From assembly GCF_020687695.1 (NCBI RefSeq), contig NZ_JAJEWL010000002.1:124001-188000 (forward strand): a stretch of 64,000 nt of DNA, read 5' to 3'. This document shows, in pieces, positions 27,058 to 36,096 of the stretch. This DNA comes from Pusillimonas sp. MFBS29 (GTDB lineage Bacteria; Pseudomonadota; Gammaproteobacteria; Burkholderiales; Burkholderiaceae_B). Each line of letters starts with the position of its first letter. The first letter of the stretch is position 1. The notes under the pieces were generated by a model that had not been told where the DNA came from, did no database searches, and worked only from the letters and a program-made list of their open reading frames with translations. Position numbers and translations under genes: made by a program.

Positions 27058-30000
27058 GTGCATAGATCAGGAATCGCAGCGTTGGCGGGAGCACTGTGCA
27101 TATCGACGTCGTGGTCGGCACAAATTACGCAGCTCAGTCCTCAGGGCAAGGTTGCCAGAGTAGAAAGCATCAAGCTGGCGTTCGATAAATCCGTTATTGC
27201 GTTTGGTGAAGGGCAGGCGCCGGCCCCGGTGCTGGTTCAGTGCGATGATCCGGAATTGAAAGGCAATGGCCGGTGGCTGGATGACCGGCGCTGGACCTAT
27301 GTCTTCACACAGAATCCTGGTCCCGGCGTATCTTGCGACATCCAGCTCGACCCGTCGTTCCAGACGCTTGATAATTCAGCAGTGTCTGGCAAGACCAGCT
27401 TCAGCTTCCGGACCGGTGGGCCGGTGGTCAGCAGCACGCGTCCCTACGGGCCGACGATAGCCGAAGATCAGGTATTCGTCCTGCGATTTAACGGCAAGGT
27501 TGATGCAGACAGCGTTCTGCACAACAGTCGCTGTCTGATCGAAGGTCTGGGTGAGGCGGTGCGTCCGCGGTTGATTACCGGCGATGCGCGCAAGCAGATT
27601 CTGGATGCGGCCTATTATTCCCGCAGTGAGCAATGGGACACCGAAGCAACCCAGTTGTTGCAATGCACGCGCCGTTTGCCCGCCGAGGGTCAGGTACAGC
27701 TGAGTGTCGGGCCGGGTGTCACCACGCTGGCTAGTGCAGGGCGGCCGGCAGTGGCCGGCACTGAGTCACAGCATTTCGATTACACGGTGCGCAAAGACTT
27801 CAAGGCAACTTTCAGCTGCATGCGTGAGAACGCCAGTATGCCTTGCACGCCCGTGTCGCCGGTATCCCTGCAGTTCTCAGCGCCAATTTCTGTAGCAGAC
27901 GCCGGCAAGATTCGTCTGAAGACACCGACCCAGGTTCTTGAGCCTGACTTGGGTGAAGACGAGGGCCGCGGGGGCGGTTTGCAGAGTGTGCAGTTCTCCG
28001 GACCTTTTCCCGAGCAGGCCAGCCTGAGCCTGTCGTTGCCGGAAGGACTTAAGGATGATGCAGGCCGTGAGCTGGTCAATGCAGACCAGTTTCCCTTGTC
28101 GTTCAACACTGCGGCGTTTCCACCGCTGGTGAAATTTTCATCAGGTTCGTTTGGCGTGATTGAGCGGTTTGCCGACGCGGCGCCGGGTATAAAGCAGGAA
28201 CAGGCCAAGGCCAGCGTTCCGCTGACGGTACGCAATGTGGAAGCAGCGCTCGTTACACAAGCCTTGTCGGTATCGGCAGGTACGGTCGCAGACTATGTGA
28301 CACGCGATGATCGTGAAACCCTGCAATGGTATGCACGCATTCCCCTTCTCGAGAACAACCGTCTGACACGAAATCAGATCAGGGACGTGATGGACGGGAA
28401 ACGGCGTGGTCGCGCAGAGGGCCCGGTGCTCGATACGCGCGGCTACTCAGCCCTTGCAGGGCTGGACAATGTACGCAAGCTGAAGTTGCCGGGCATGGAT
28501 GCGGGGAATCCCCGTCCTTTTGAAGTGATAGGTGTGCCCCTGAATGAGCCGGGATTTCACGTGCTCGAGGTGGAGTCCGCAAGGCTGGGGCAGTCCTTGC
28601 TGGAATCGCGGGAGTCCATGTATGTACGTACTGCGGTGCTGGTCACCAATCTTGGAGTGCATGTCAAAACGGGTCGGGACGACACGCTGGCATGGGTGAC
28701 CACTCTGGATGAGGGTAAAGTCGTTCCGAATGCGATCATAAACGTGCTGGATTGCTCTGGTCGTCAGCTTGCGCAGGGCAAGACTGATGCTGACGGCATA
28801 TGGCATCACCCGGAAGCATTGGATGCCCCCGGTTACTGCGAAGACACCGGTTTGGGCGGACTGTATGTCTCGGCCCGCATAGCAGCGGATCATCCTCAGG
28901 CGCGCGGCAAGGCTGATTTTTCTTTCGTACTGTCGGAGTGGAACGACGGAATAGAGTCATGGCGTTTCAATGTCCCGACCGATACACAGCCTGCTCCCAC
29001 TGTCGTTGTGCATACAGTGTTTGATCGTACGTTGTTAAGGGCCGGGGAAACTGTGGCCATGAAGCATTTTGTACGCGTGCAAACGCGTGACGGCTTGGCG
29101 CTGCCGGCCGGGCCCGAGTCCCTGCCGGCCAAATTGCTGATCGAGCATCTGGGTTCCGATCAGCGCTATGAGCAGACGCTGGACTGGCAGGAAACGCCTT
29201 CGGGCGGGCTGTCGGCAGCAGGGGAATTTGCTGTGCCAAAAACGGCCAGGCTTGGCGAGTACTCGGTCCGGGTCACCGACAGTGACGGACAGTGGTACGG
29301 CAGCAGTGCCTTTCGTGTTGAAGAATTCAAGCTGCCGCTGCTGGCCGGCAACCTGACGGTCAGTGATGCCAATGGGCAGCGTACGCTGGTAGCGCCCGGC
29401 AGTCTGAACACGGATGTACAGCTCTCCTATGTCTCCGGCGGGCCGGCAGGGCAGCTGCCTGTTCGAATCTCGGGGGTGTTGCGCGACAGGACCGTACAGT
29501 TTCAGGATTACGATGACTATTCTTTCGCCGGGCCTTCAGCCGACGATGATTATGGTGATGAAGATCCTGATACCAATGCAGAGAAGCAGGCGCTGTTTCT
29601 CGACAAGCAGCCCTTGGTGCTGGATGCGCAAGGAATGGGGAGGTTGAACGTAACGTCGTTGCCGGAATTTACGCAGCCTCAGTCCTTGTTGCTGGAGGCC
29701 AGTTTCGCGGACCCAAACGGACAAATCCAGACTTTGGCTTTATCGGCGCCGGTATGGCCCGCCAATGTTCAGGTGGGCGTACGTACTGGCAACTGGATAC
29801 AGTCCGGCCAGGAAACCAGGCTGAGCGCGGTGGCACTATCACTTGACGGACAGCCGCAAGCTGATGTGGTACTGACGGTAACTGCGCTCGCACACACCCG
29901 ATACTCTACGCGCAAGCGCATGGTGGGCGGCTTCTACAGTTACGACAACCATACGGAAACGCGTGACCTGGGCACGTTATGCGAAGGTCGCACCGGGTCC

Positions 30001-33000
30001 GACGGGTTGCTCGAGTGCGCAATAAGCCTCGATATGACGGGCCAGGTTGAATTGATAGCGACCGCCCGGGATGACCAGGGCCGCCGTTCAACCGCAGCTT
30101 CGACGCTTTGGGTAACCGGTACGGAGGATCTGTGGTTCGGCGGCGGCAACGATGACCGGATTGATATCATCCCGGCCCGGAAGGAATGGAGACCGGGTGA
30201 GATGGCCGAATTCCAGGTCCGCATGCCTTTCCGGCACGCCACTGCCCTGGTGGCAATCGAGCGTGAAGGGGTTCTGGCGACCCACGTGGCAGAGATCGAT
30301 GGCACTGACCCGATGATCCGGTTCCCGGTTGAGGCTGCCTGGGGACCCAATGTATATGTCTCTGTGCTGGCCTTGCGGGGGCGGCAGTACGCAGTGCCAT
30401 GGCAATCATTCTTTGATCAGGGTTGGCGCAAGCCTGTGGAATGGTATCGGGCCTATGCCGATGCCAAGGATACGCAGACCGCGGCGACTCCCTTTATTGA
30501 TCTGGCCAAGCCTTCGTTCCGCTTTGGCCTGACGCAAATCAGGGTGTCGGACCAGGAAAATGAGCTTGTCGTGAGTGTTCACCCCGACAAGCAGGAGTAT
30601 CAGGTTCGTGATCAGGCCAGTGTTGCCATCGAGGTCAGGCTACCAGACGGCCGGCCTGCGGCACATGGAACGGTGGCTTTTGCCGCCGTGGATCAGGCTT
30701 TGCTGGAGCTTGCCCCCAACAGCAGCTGGGATCTGCTCTCGGCCATGCGCCAGCCGCACAGCTATGGCGTCGAAACGGCAACGGCACAGATGCAGGTGGT
30801 GGGGCGCCGTCATTACGGCCGCAAGGCTTTGCCGGCGGGAGGAGGCGGCGGTAAAAGTCCCACCCGTGAGCTTCTGGATACGCTGCTTTTATGGAGGCCT
30901 TCAGTAGCGCTGGACGAGAACGGCAAGGCGGTGATCAAGCTGCCATTGAATGACTCCATCACCAGCTTTCAACTGGTCGCGGTGGCCGACTATGGCCCGG
31001 ACCGCTTTGGTACCGGGAAGGCGAAAATAGCCAGCATACAAGACCTGCAGGTCATTGGCGGCTTGCCTGCATTGGTGCGCGAAGGAGATCGGTACACTGC
31101 GACAGTTACCCTGCGCAACGCCACACAACGAGCCATGCATCTGCGGGTGAACGCCGGCTATGAAGGATCGGGGGTGCCGTCGCAGGAACTCGCCACACAA
31201 GAGATTGATGTGGCTGCGGGCGCGGCAGGCACGGTCAGTTGGGATATCCAGGCGCCTGAGAGCAATCTGCTGGGCGAAACTGCTGTATTGAACTGGCGAC
31301 TGGTGGCGCAGGAAGTGGCGGCCGGGGATTCGGGTGCTGCTCAGGCGGCTGCCGATGCCGTTACCGTTCAGCAGGCGCTGGTGCCGGCTGTTCCGGTCAG
31401 AACGCGTCAGGCGGCTTTGCTTTCGCTGGATGGCAGCAAACCGCCGGTCGAGCTGCCTGTGTCGGTACCGGCAGGAGCCTTGCCCGATACTAATGGAATA
31501 CCACGAGGAGGCTTGCAGCTTTCTGTACGCTCGTCACTGGCAGGCGGTTTGCCCGGTGTGCAGGAATGGTTTGCTGCTTACCCTTACACCTGCCTGGAAC
31601 AGCTAAGCTCCAAAGCGTTGGGTTTGCGCAGTCAGTCTGATTGGTACGGGATCATGCGGCGCCTCCCGGATTATCTGGATGATGATGGATTGGCTGCCTA
31701 TTTCCCGGGTGCGCGTCGCGGTAATGAGGTCCTGACGGCCTATCTGCTAAGTGTCAGCCATGAAGCTCAAACCCTGGGCTTGCCTTTCGTTATTCCCAAC
31801 GACAGCCGGCAGGCCATGTTGCACGGTCTGCAGGCGTTCGTGCAGGGCAAGCTGGTGCGCAACCGCTGGTCACCAGTCCAGGATCTGGATGCACGAAAAC
31901 TGATGGCCCTTGAGGCATTGTCGCGTTATGAGCAGGTCGAGCCACGGTTGCTGGACAGCATAGCCATTACGCCTGACCGCTGGCCTACGGCCGCAGTCAT
32001 TGACTGGCTGGCTCTGCTGCACAGAGTCCCCGGTATAGCTGATAGCCAGGCACGACAGGCGCAGGCAAGGCAGATCATACTGGCGCGCATGCTGGATCGC
32101 GGCACTGAGTTGGTATTGAATGAAGATGCGCAAAACGATAACTGGTGGTTGATGGCAGGGCGGGCATCCAATCAGGCGCGCTTGTTATTGACTGTTATTG
32201 GCCGGCCAGACTGGAATGAGGAACTGCCACGCATGGCGCAAGGCTTGTTGCGTCTGCAGCAAAAGGGTGCATGGCGTACAACGACAGCGAATCTGCAAGG
32301 CAGCCTGGCCATTGAGAAATTCTCCCGTCATTTTGAGCGCACGCCGTTATCCGGGCGTGTGGATATTGAACTGGTGAATCAAGGTCATCGTCAGGTCTTC
32401 GATTGGGACGCCATCAAGGCCACGGACGGCATCAGAATGCGTGACTTCTTCCTGCCATGGGGGCAGCCATCGTCGGATATCCTGCGACTGACCCAGGAAG
32501 GGCCCGGACAGGCCTGGGCAGAGGTTCGCGCGCTGGCTGCGGTGCCGGTGGCCCAGGCTGCCTCGGCCGGCTTCACGCTCGAACGCAGCGTACGGCCTGT
32601 CTCGCAAGCCGTCGACGGTGTGTGGTCCAGGGGCGATGTCTACCGCGTCACCTTGAATATTGACGCCAAAACACCCATGACATGGGTGGTGCTTACTGAT
32701 CCGATCCCGGCCGGGGCCCAGGTGCTGGGCAGCGGCCTGGGTCGGGATTCCAGCATTGCAACACAGTCAGAGCGCGCGGGGGGCTATGGCTACGGTCCCA
32801 GCTTCGTCGAGCTCAGCTTTGAGTCTTATCGTGCCTATTATGATTATCTGCCCAAAGGGAAAACTACGGTGGAGTACACGGTACGCCTTAACACTGTGGG
32901 TCAGTTCCAGCTGCCGTCCACACGCATAGAGGCGATGTATCAGCCCGATGTGTTCGGCGAGTTGCCTGGCCCGCAAACCATGAAGATTCAGGCTGGAGCT

Positions 33001-33009
33001 CAGCCGTGA
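27058..33009 (+). CDS. yfhM: Bacterial alpha-2-macroglobulin (YfhM/ECAM type)
   Basis: A protein of about 1,983 residues that should act in the periplasm as a broad protease trap. From the GTG start at 27058 the N-terminus is a signal peptide (HRSGIAALAGALCISTSWSA); the frame stays open to an ATG at 26971, but that would hide the signal. Repeated macroglobulin beta-domains fill the first 1,200 residues. The reactive thioester motif CLEQ lies in YPYTCLEQLSS at about residue 1512, so the trap is of the thioester-active kind. An acidic, Tyr/Asp-rich insertion (about residues 815-845) is unusual. Unlike many family members I see no lipobox. pbpC follows after 16 bp, the standard partner in proteobacteria. 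Confidence 0.93.
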   Translation: MHRSGIAALAGALCISTSWSAQITQLSPQGKVARVESIKLAFDKSVIAFGEGQAPAPVLVQCDDPELKGNGRWLDDRRWTYVFTQNPGPGVSCDIQLDPSFQTLDNSAVSGKTSFSFRTGGPVVSSTRPYGPTIAEDQVFVLRFNGKVDADSVLHNSRCLIEGLGEAVRPRLITGDARKQILDAAYYSRSEQWDTEATQLLQCTRRLPAEGQVQLSVGPGVTTLASAGRPAVAGTESQHFDYTVRKDFKATFSCMRENASMPCTPVSPVSLQFSAPISVADAGKIRLKTPTQVLEPDLGEDEGRGGGLQSVQFSGPFPEQASLSLSLPEGLKDDAGRELVNADQFPLSFNTAAFPPLVKFSSGSFGVIERFADAAPGIKQEQAKASVPLTVRNVEAALVTQALSVSAGTVADYVTRDDRETLQWYARIPLLENNRLTRNQIRDVMDGKRRGRAEGPVLDTRGYSALAGLDNVRKLKLPGMDAGNPRPFEVIGVPLNEPGFHVLEVESARLGQSLLESRESMYVRTAVLVTNLGVHVKTGRDDTLAWVTTLDEGKVVPNAIINVLDCSGRQLAQGKTDADGIWHHPEALDAPGYCEDTGLGGLYVSARIAADHPQARGKADFSFVLSEWNDGIESWRFNVPTDTQPAPTVVVHTVFDRTLLRAGETVAMKHFVRVQTRDGLALPAGPESLPAKLLIEHLGSDQRYEQTLDWQETPSGGLSAAGEFAVPKTARLGEYSVRVTDSDGQWYGSSAFRVEEFKLPLLAGNLTVSDANGQRTLVAPGSLNTDVQLSYVSGGPAGQLPVRISGVLRDRTVQFQDYDDYSFAGPSADDDYGDEDPDTNAEKQALFLDKQPLVLDAQGMGRLNVTSLPEFTQPQSLLLEASFADPNGQIQTLALSAPVWPANVQVGVRTGNWIQSGQETRLSAVALSLDGQPQADVVLTVTALAHTRYSTRKRMVGGFYSYDNHTETRDLGTLCEGRTGSDGLLECAISLDMTGQVELIATARDDQGRRSTAASTLWVTGTEDLWFGGGNDDRIDIIPARKEWRPGEMAEFQVRMPFRHATALVAIEREGVLATHVAEIDGTDPMIRFPVEAAWGPNVYVSVLALRGRQYAVPWQSFFDQGWRKPVEWYRAYADAKDTQTAATPFIDLAKPSFRFGLTQIRVSDQENELVVSVHPDKQEYQVRDQASVAIEVRLPDGRPAAHGTVAFAAVDQALLELAPNSSWDLLSAMRQPHSYGVETATAQMQVVGRRHYGRKALPAGGGGGKSPTRELLDTLLLWRPSVALDENGKAVIKLPLNDSITSFQLVAVADYGPDRFGTGKAKIASIQDLQVIGGLPALVREGDRYTATVTLRNATQRAMHLRVNAGYEGSGVPSQELATQEIDVAAGAAGTVSWDIQAPESNLLGETAVLNWRLVAQEVAAGDSGAAQAAADAVTVQQALVPAVPVRTRQAALLSLDGSKPPVELPVSVPAGALPDTNGIPRGGLQLSVRSSLAGGLPGVQEWFAAYPYTCLEQLSSKALGLRSQSDWYGIMRRLPDYLDDDGLAAYFPGARRGNEVLTAYLLSVSHEAQTLGLPFVIPNDSRQAMLHGLQAFVQGKLVRNRWSPVQDLDARKLMALEALSRYEQVEPRLLDSIAITPDRWPTAAVIDWLALLHRVPGIADSQARQAQARQIILARMLDRGTELVLNEDAQNDNWWLMAGRASNQARLLLTVIGRPDWNEELPRMAQGLLRLQQKGAWRTTTANLQGSLAIEKFSRHFERTPLSGRVDIELVNQGHRQVFDWDAIKATDGIRMRDFFLPWGQPSSDILRLTQEGPGQAWAEVRALAAVPVAQAASAGFTLERSVRPVSQAVDGVWSRGDVYRVTLNIDAKTPMTWVVLTDPIPAGAQVLGSGLGRDSSIATQSERAGGYGYGPSFVELSFESYRAYYDYLPKGKTTVEYTVRLNTVGQFQLPSTRIEAMYQPDVFGELPGPQTMKIQAGAQP

Positions 33010-33025
33010 GCAGGGGCAAACATCA

Positions 33026-35194
33026 ATGAAACCGGGGATGCTGGCCTGTTTGACCAGCCTGGTGCTGGCCTGGGCCAGCCCCGTCCTGGCGACTGCCTCG
33101 TATCAGGACGTCAGGCAGGCGTATCGATCCTCGGACATTCTGGTGATGGATCGTGACGAGCAGTTGCTCGGACGGGTGCGCAGCGACTTTCAGGGTCGGC
33201 GTGGCGACTGGCGTACCTTGAATGAGGTGTCTGTGGCCTTGCAAAGGGCGGTGATCCTGTCTGAAGATCGCCGCTTCTATGATCATGCCGGCGTCGATTG
33301 GCGGGCCGTGGCGGCGGCTGCATGGGGAAATGCGGTTCATGGGCAGCGGCGCGGTGCCTCGACGCTCAGCATGCAATTGCTGGGCTTGATTGATCCGTCG
33401 TTCAGCCGCGGACCGGGCGGACGCAGCATCATGCAGAAAATTGACCAGGCCTGGCAGGCGAGCGAGCTTGAGGCGCAATGGACCAAGACGCAGATCCTTG
33501 AAGCCTATCTGAACCTGGCGGCGTTTCGCGGCGAGCTGGTCGGCGTGGATGCCTTGTCGCGCGTTTTGTTCCAGAAGTATCCCAGTGGCTTGAATGCACG
33601 TGAATCAGCACTGGCCGCGGTGTTGCTGCGCGCGCCGAATGCCGCACACCCTGTGCTGGTACAGAGGGCGTGTGCCTTGTTGGGCGATATGGGCGTTCCG
33701 CAGGAGTGCCGGGGCCTGAGTGATTTTGTGGCGCTGGCTCTGATGCGTTCCAGCGGGCCATGGACGGGCGAGCGTGAGCTGGCGCCACACTATGGCAGGC
33801 TCGGCTTGCTGGAAAGAGCTGATGCCGCGACGCCACCGGAGCAGCAGATATTGCGCACAACGCTGGATGCAGATCTGCAGGGCTATGCGGTGCGTAGTGT
33901 GATGCGCCATCTCACCGAACTAGGCATGCAAAGCTTGCGCGATGCCGCAGTGGTGGTGCAAGACAATCGAACGGGAGAAATCCTCGCCTATGTCGGCTCG
34001 TCCGGTGATCTGTCGGCGGCGCCCAGCGTGGATCATGCCCGTGCACTGCGCCAGGCCGGGTCCACCTTGAAGCCTTTTCTGTATGCGCAGGCCCTTGAGC
34101 AGGAACGACTGACGTCAGTTTCCTTGCTTAATGACCAGCCCCTGAATCTGCCCACCGGGAACGGACTGTATATTCCCCGGAACTACGATCAGCGGTTTTC
34201 GGGTTGGGTAAGTGTGCGTACCGCCTTGGCTTCTTCGCTGAATATTCCTGCGGTGCGCACCTTGTTGATGGTGACGCCCGATGCCTTTGCCCGGCGCTTG
34301 CTGCACCTGGGTCTGCCACTGGATCAGAGTGGTGACTACTATGGCTACAGTCTGGCGCTGGGCAGTGCCGACGTCAGCCTGTTAAGCCTGACCAATGCGT
34401 ATCGCGCGCTGGCCAACCTGGGCCGGTACTCGCCGGTGCGCGTTGTTTCGGAGACCCATGCAACTGCACCAGGACAGCAACTGATTCCGTCCGGCGCGGC
34501 CTGGATCATCGGTGATATTTTGTCCGACCGGCAGGCCAGGTCGCGTACTTTTGGTCTGGATAGCGTGCTCTCCACGCCGTTCTGGTCCGCGGTCAAGACG
34601 GGTACCAGTAAAGATATGCGTGACAATTGGTGTCTGGGCTGGTCGGAACGTTATACGGTGGGCGTATGGGTGGGTGACAGCGGGGGCGCCAGCATGAGGG
34701 AGGTTTCGGGCGTTACAGGCGCGGGCCCGATATGGCATGATCTGATGACTTATCTGCACCGCAAGCAGGGTAGCAAACAGCCGGCGATGCCTGCTTCGGT
34801 CAGCGCAGCGACCGTTACCTTCCAGCACGGTATCGAACCCGGGCGCAGGGATTTTTTTCTGGGCGACACGGCAGTCGACGAAGTCAGGCTGGCACAGGGC
34901 TATGTCCCGACCGGCAAGGGCTTCCCGAAGATTTCCACGCCCGCCTCTGGAACGATTCTGGCCCTGGATCCGGATATTCCGGCAGGCCATCAGCATGCAC
35001 TATTGCGCGCGACCAATGTTGCAGACCAGACTGCAACCCGGGTTTTCTGGCAGGTTGACGGCAAGCTGGTCGGGCGGGGAGGGAAAGCCTATTGGGCACC
35101 AAGGCCCGGCCGACATGCCGTGCGGCTGCTGGATGAAGGTGGTGAGGTACTGGATCAGGTGCAAATAGAGGTGCGAGCGGGCCGGTTACAATAA
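33026..35194 (+). CDS. pbpC: Penicillin-binding protein 1C
   Basis: A 722-residue bifunctional peptidoglycan synthase. After an N-terminal signal-anchor (about residues 3-22), the glycosyltransferase domain carries SEDRRFYDHAGVDW (about 79-92) and RRGASTLSMQLLG (about 108-120). The transpeptidase domain has the active-site Ser in RQAGSTLKPFLYA (about 345), SSLNIPAVRTL and KTGTSKDMRDNWC (about 523). The C-terminal BiPBP_C domain (from about residue 620) is typical of PBP1C. It forms an operon with the alpha-2-macroglobulin gene; known pairs are thought to repair and defend the wall together when the envelope is breached. Confidence 0.96.
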   Translation: MKPGMLACLTSLVLAWASPVLATASYQDVRQAYRSSDILVMDRDEQLLGRVRSDFQGRRGDWRTLNEVSVALQRAVILSEDRRFYDHAGVDWRAVAAAAWGNAVHGQRRGASTLSMQLLGLIDPSFSRGPGGRSIMQKIDQAWQASELEAQWTKTQILEAYLNLAAFRGELVGVDALSRVLFQKYPSGLNARESALAAVLLRAPNAAHPVLVQRACALLGDMGVPQECRGLSDFVALALMRSSGPWTGERELAPHYGRLGLLERADAATPPEQQILRTTLDADLQGYAVRSVMRHLTELGMQSLRDAAVVVQDNRTGEILAYVGSSGDLSAAPSVDHARALRQAGSTLKPFLYAQALEQERLTSVSLLNDQPLNLPTGNGLYIPRNYDQRFSGWVSVRTALASSLNIPAVRTLLMVTPDAFARRLLHLGLPLDQSGDYYGYSLALGSADVSLLSLTNAYRALANLGRYSPVRVVSETHATAPGQQLIPSGAAWIIGDILSDRQARSRTFGLDSVLSTPFWSAVKTGTSKDMRDNWCLGWSERYTVGVWVGDSGGASMREVSGVTGAGPIWHDLMTYLHRKQGSKQPAMPASVSAATVTFQHGIEPGRRDFFLGDTAVDEVRLAQGYVPTGKGFPKISTPASGTILALDPDIPAGHQHALLRATNVADQTATRVFWQVDGKLVGRGGKAYWAPRPGRHAVRLLDEGGEVLDQVQIEVRAGRLQ

Positions 35195-35301
35195 TGCAGC
35201 TATATAGTTCTGAACAAGTTGACAGATTTTGACTTAGCTTCCAGGGCCGACATCGTTAAACTTTTGTATACAGACCGATTGATTACTGAAGGGAGATCCG
35301 A

Positions 35302-35907
35302 ATGAAAATTGCAGCTACGCTAGGCCGTGCACTGGTTCCACTAAGCCTGCTCATGCTGGCGGCATGCCAGACCACACCAGGTACTACCAGCACAACAGGC
35401 ACTGACGCAACGGCTCCCGCTACGGCATCTACCGGTACGCCGCAGCCTGAAACGAGCATACAGGCCCAGCAGCAAGGTGCCCCTGTTGCGGTCTTTCTGG
35501 CAGATACCGCCGCACAAGTCGGCTGGACGCCCGTGAATATTCAGTCGGGCATGCTGTATGTCAATCCTCAGCCCGTGATCACGCGTGCAGACTTGTCAGG
35601 CATACAGGCCGGCGCCAACAAGGAAGGCCAGGGCTTGCTGGCACTTGAGCTGAGCGAGGCAGGTGCAAGCAAGATCACTAAAGCCACCACCGATAACCCG
35701 AACAAGCGGTTGGCTCTGGTGGTGGGCCGCACCATGCTGGCAGCACCCAGTTACTCCGAGCCGGTAAAGTCCGGGCAACTGGTCTTTGCCGTGGGTACCG
35801 AGGAAAATGCCACGGCTGCCGCACGAGCCATCGCAGGCGTTCCGCCTGCCGGCGCGCAAGGCAGTACGCCCGCTACGGGCAACACTGCACCCGCTGCTGC
35901 GCAATAA
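35302..35907 (+). CDS. Lipoprotein with a SecD-P1-like domain
   Basis: A 201-residue predicted lipoprotein: signal peptide with lipobox LMLAAC, Cys22 the lipidation site. Next is a Thr/Ala/Pro/Gln-rich linker (about 23-65). The following domain (about 70-170) has LALELSEAGASKITKATTDN and KRLALVVGRTMLAAPSYSEP, which closely resemble the P1 head of the translocon subunit SecD, whose strands read as leucine/acid alternation followed by Gly-Lys-Arg-Leu-Ala. A low-complexity Ala/Pro/Gly tail ends the protein. It is monocistronic, with an AGGGAGA ribosome-binding site upstream and a strong terminator downstream. I cannot name its function. Confidence 0.72.
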   Translation: MKIAATLGRALVPLSLLMLAACQTTPGTTSTTGTDATAPATASTGTPQPETSIQAQQQGAPVAVFLADTAAQVGWTPVNIQSGMLYVNPQPVITRADLSGIQAGANKEGQGLLALELSEAGASKITKATTDNPNKRLALVVGRTMLAAPSYSEPVKSGQLVFAVGTEENATAAARAIAGVPPAGAQGSTPATGNTAPAAAQ

Positions 35908-35925
35908 GCCTTTATTGCAAACATC

Positions 35926-35955
35926 AAAATGGCACCTTCGGGTGCCATTTTTCTT
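35926..35955 (+). terminator. Intrinsic terminator after the SecD-like lipoprotein
   Basis: AAAATGGCACC, tetraloop TTCG, GGTGCCATTTTT, starting 18 bp after the stop; perfect stem and T-tract. Confidence 0.9.
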
Positions 35956-36063
35956 TTCCGATAACGATTTCCCGCCGACACCACTCTCCACGCCGGGACA
36001 TCGCTGTTGTATTTTGACGGCGTCGATAGAAATTGCTCGTCAACTGTTGTAATCGTTTATAAA

Positions 36064-36082
36064 ATATACGCTTTGCGTATAT
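36064..36082. promoter_or_regulatory. Perfect palindrome upstream of pyrB
   Basis: ATATACGC-TTT-GCGTATAT, 8-bp arms with a 3-bp centre, lies 14 bp before the pyrB ATG and directly after a TATAAA (36058-36063) that could be the -10 box. It would cover the transcription start or early leader, a typical repressor-site position. Confidence 0.65.
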
Positions 36083-36096
36083 ATAAGGATGCTTCC

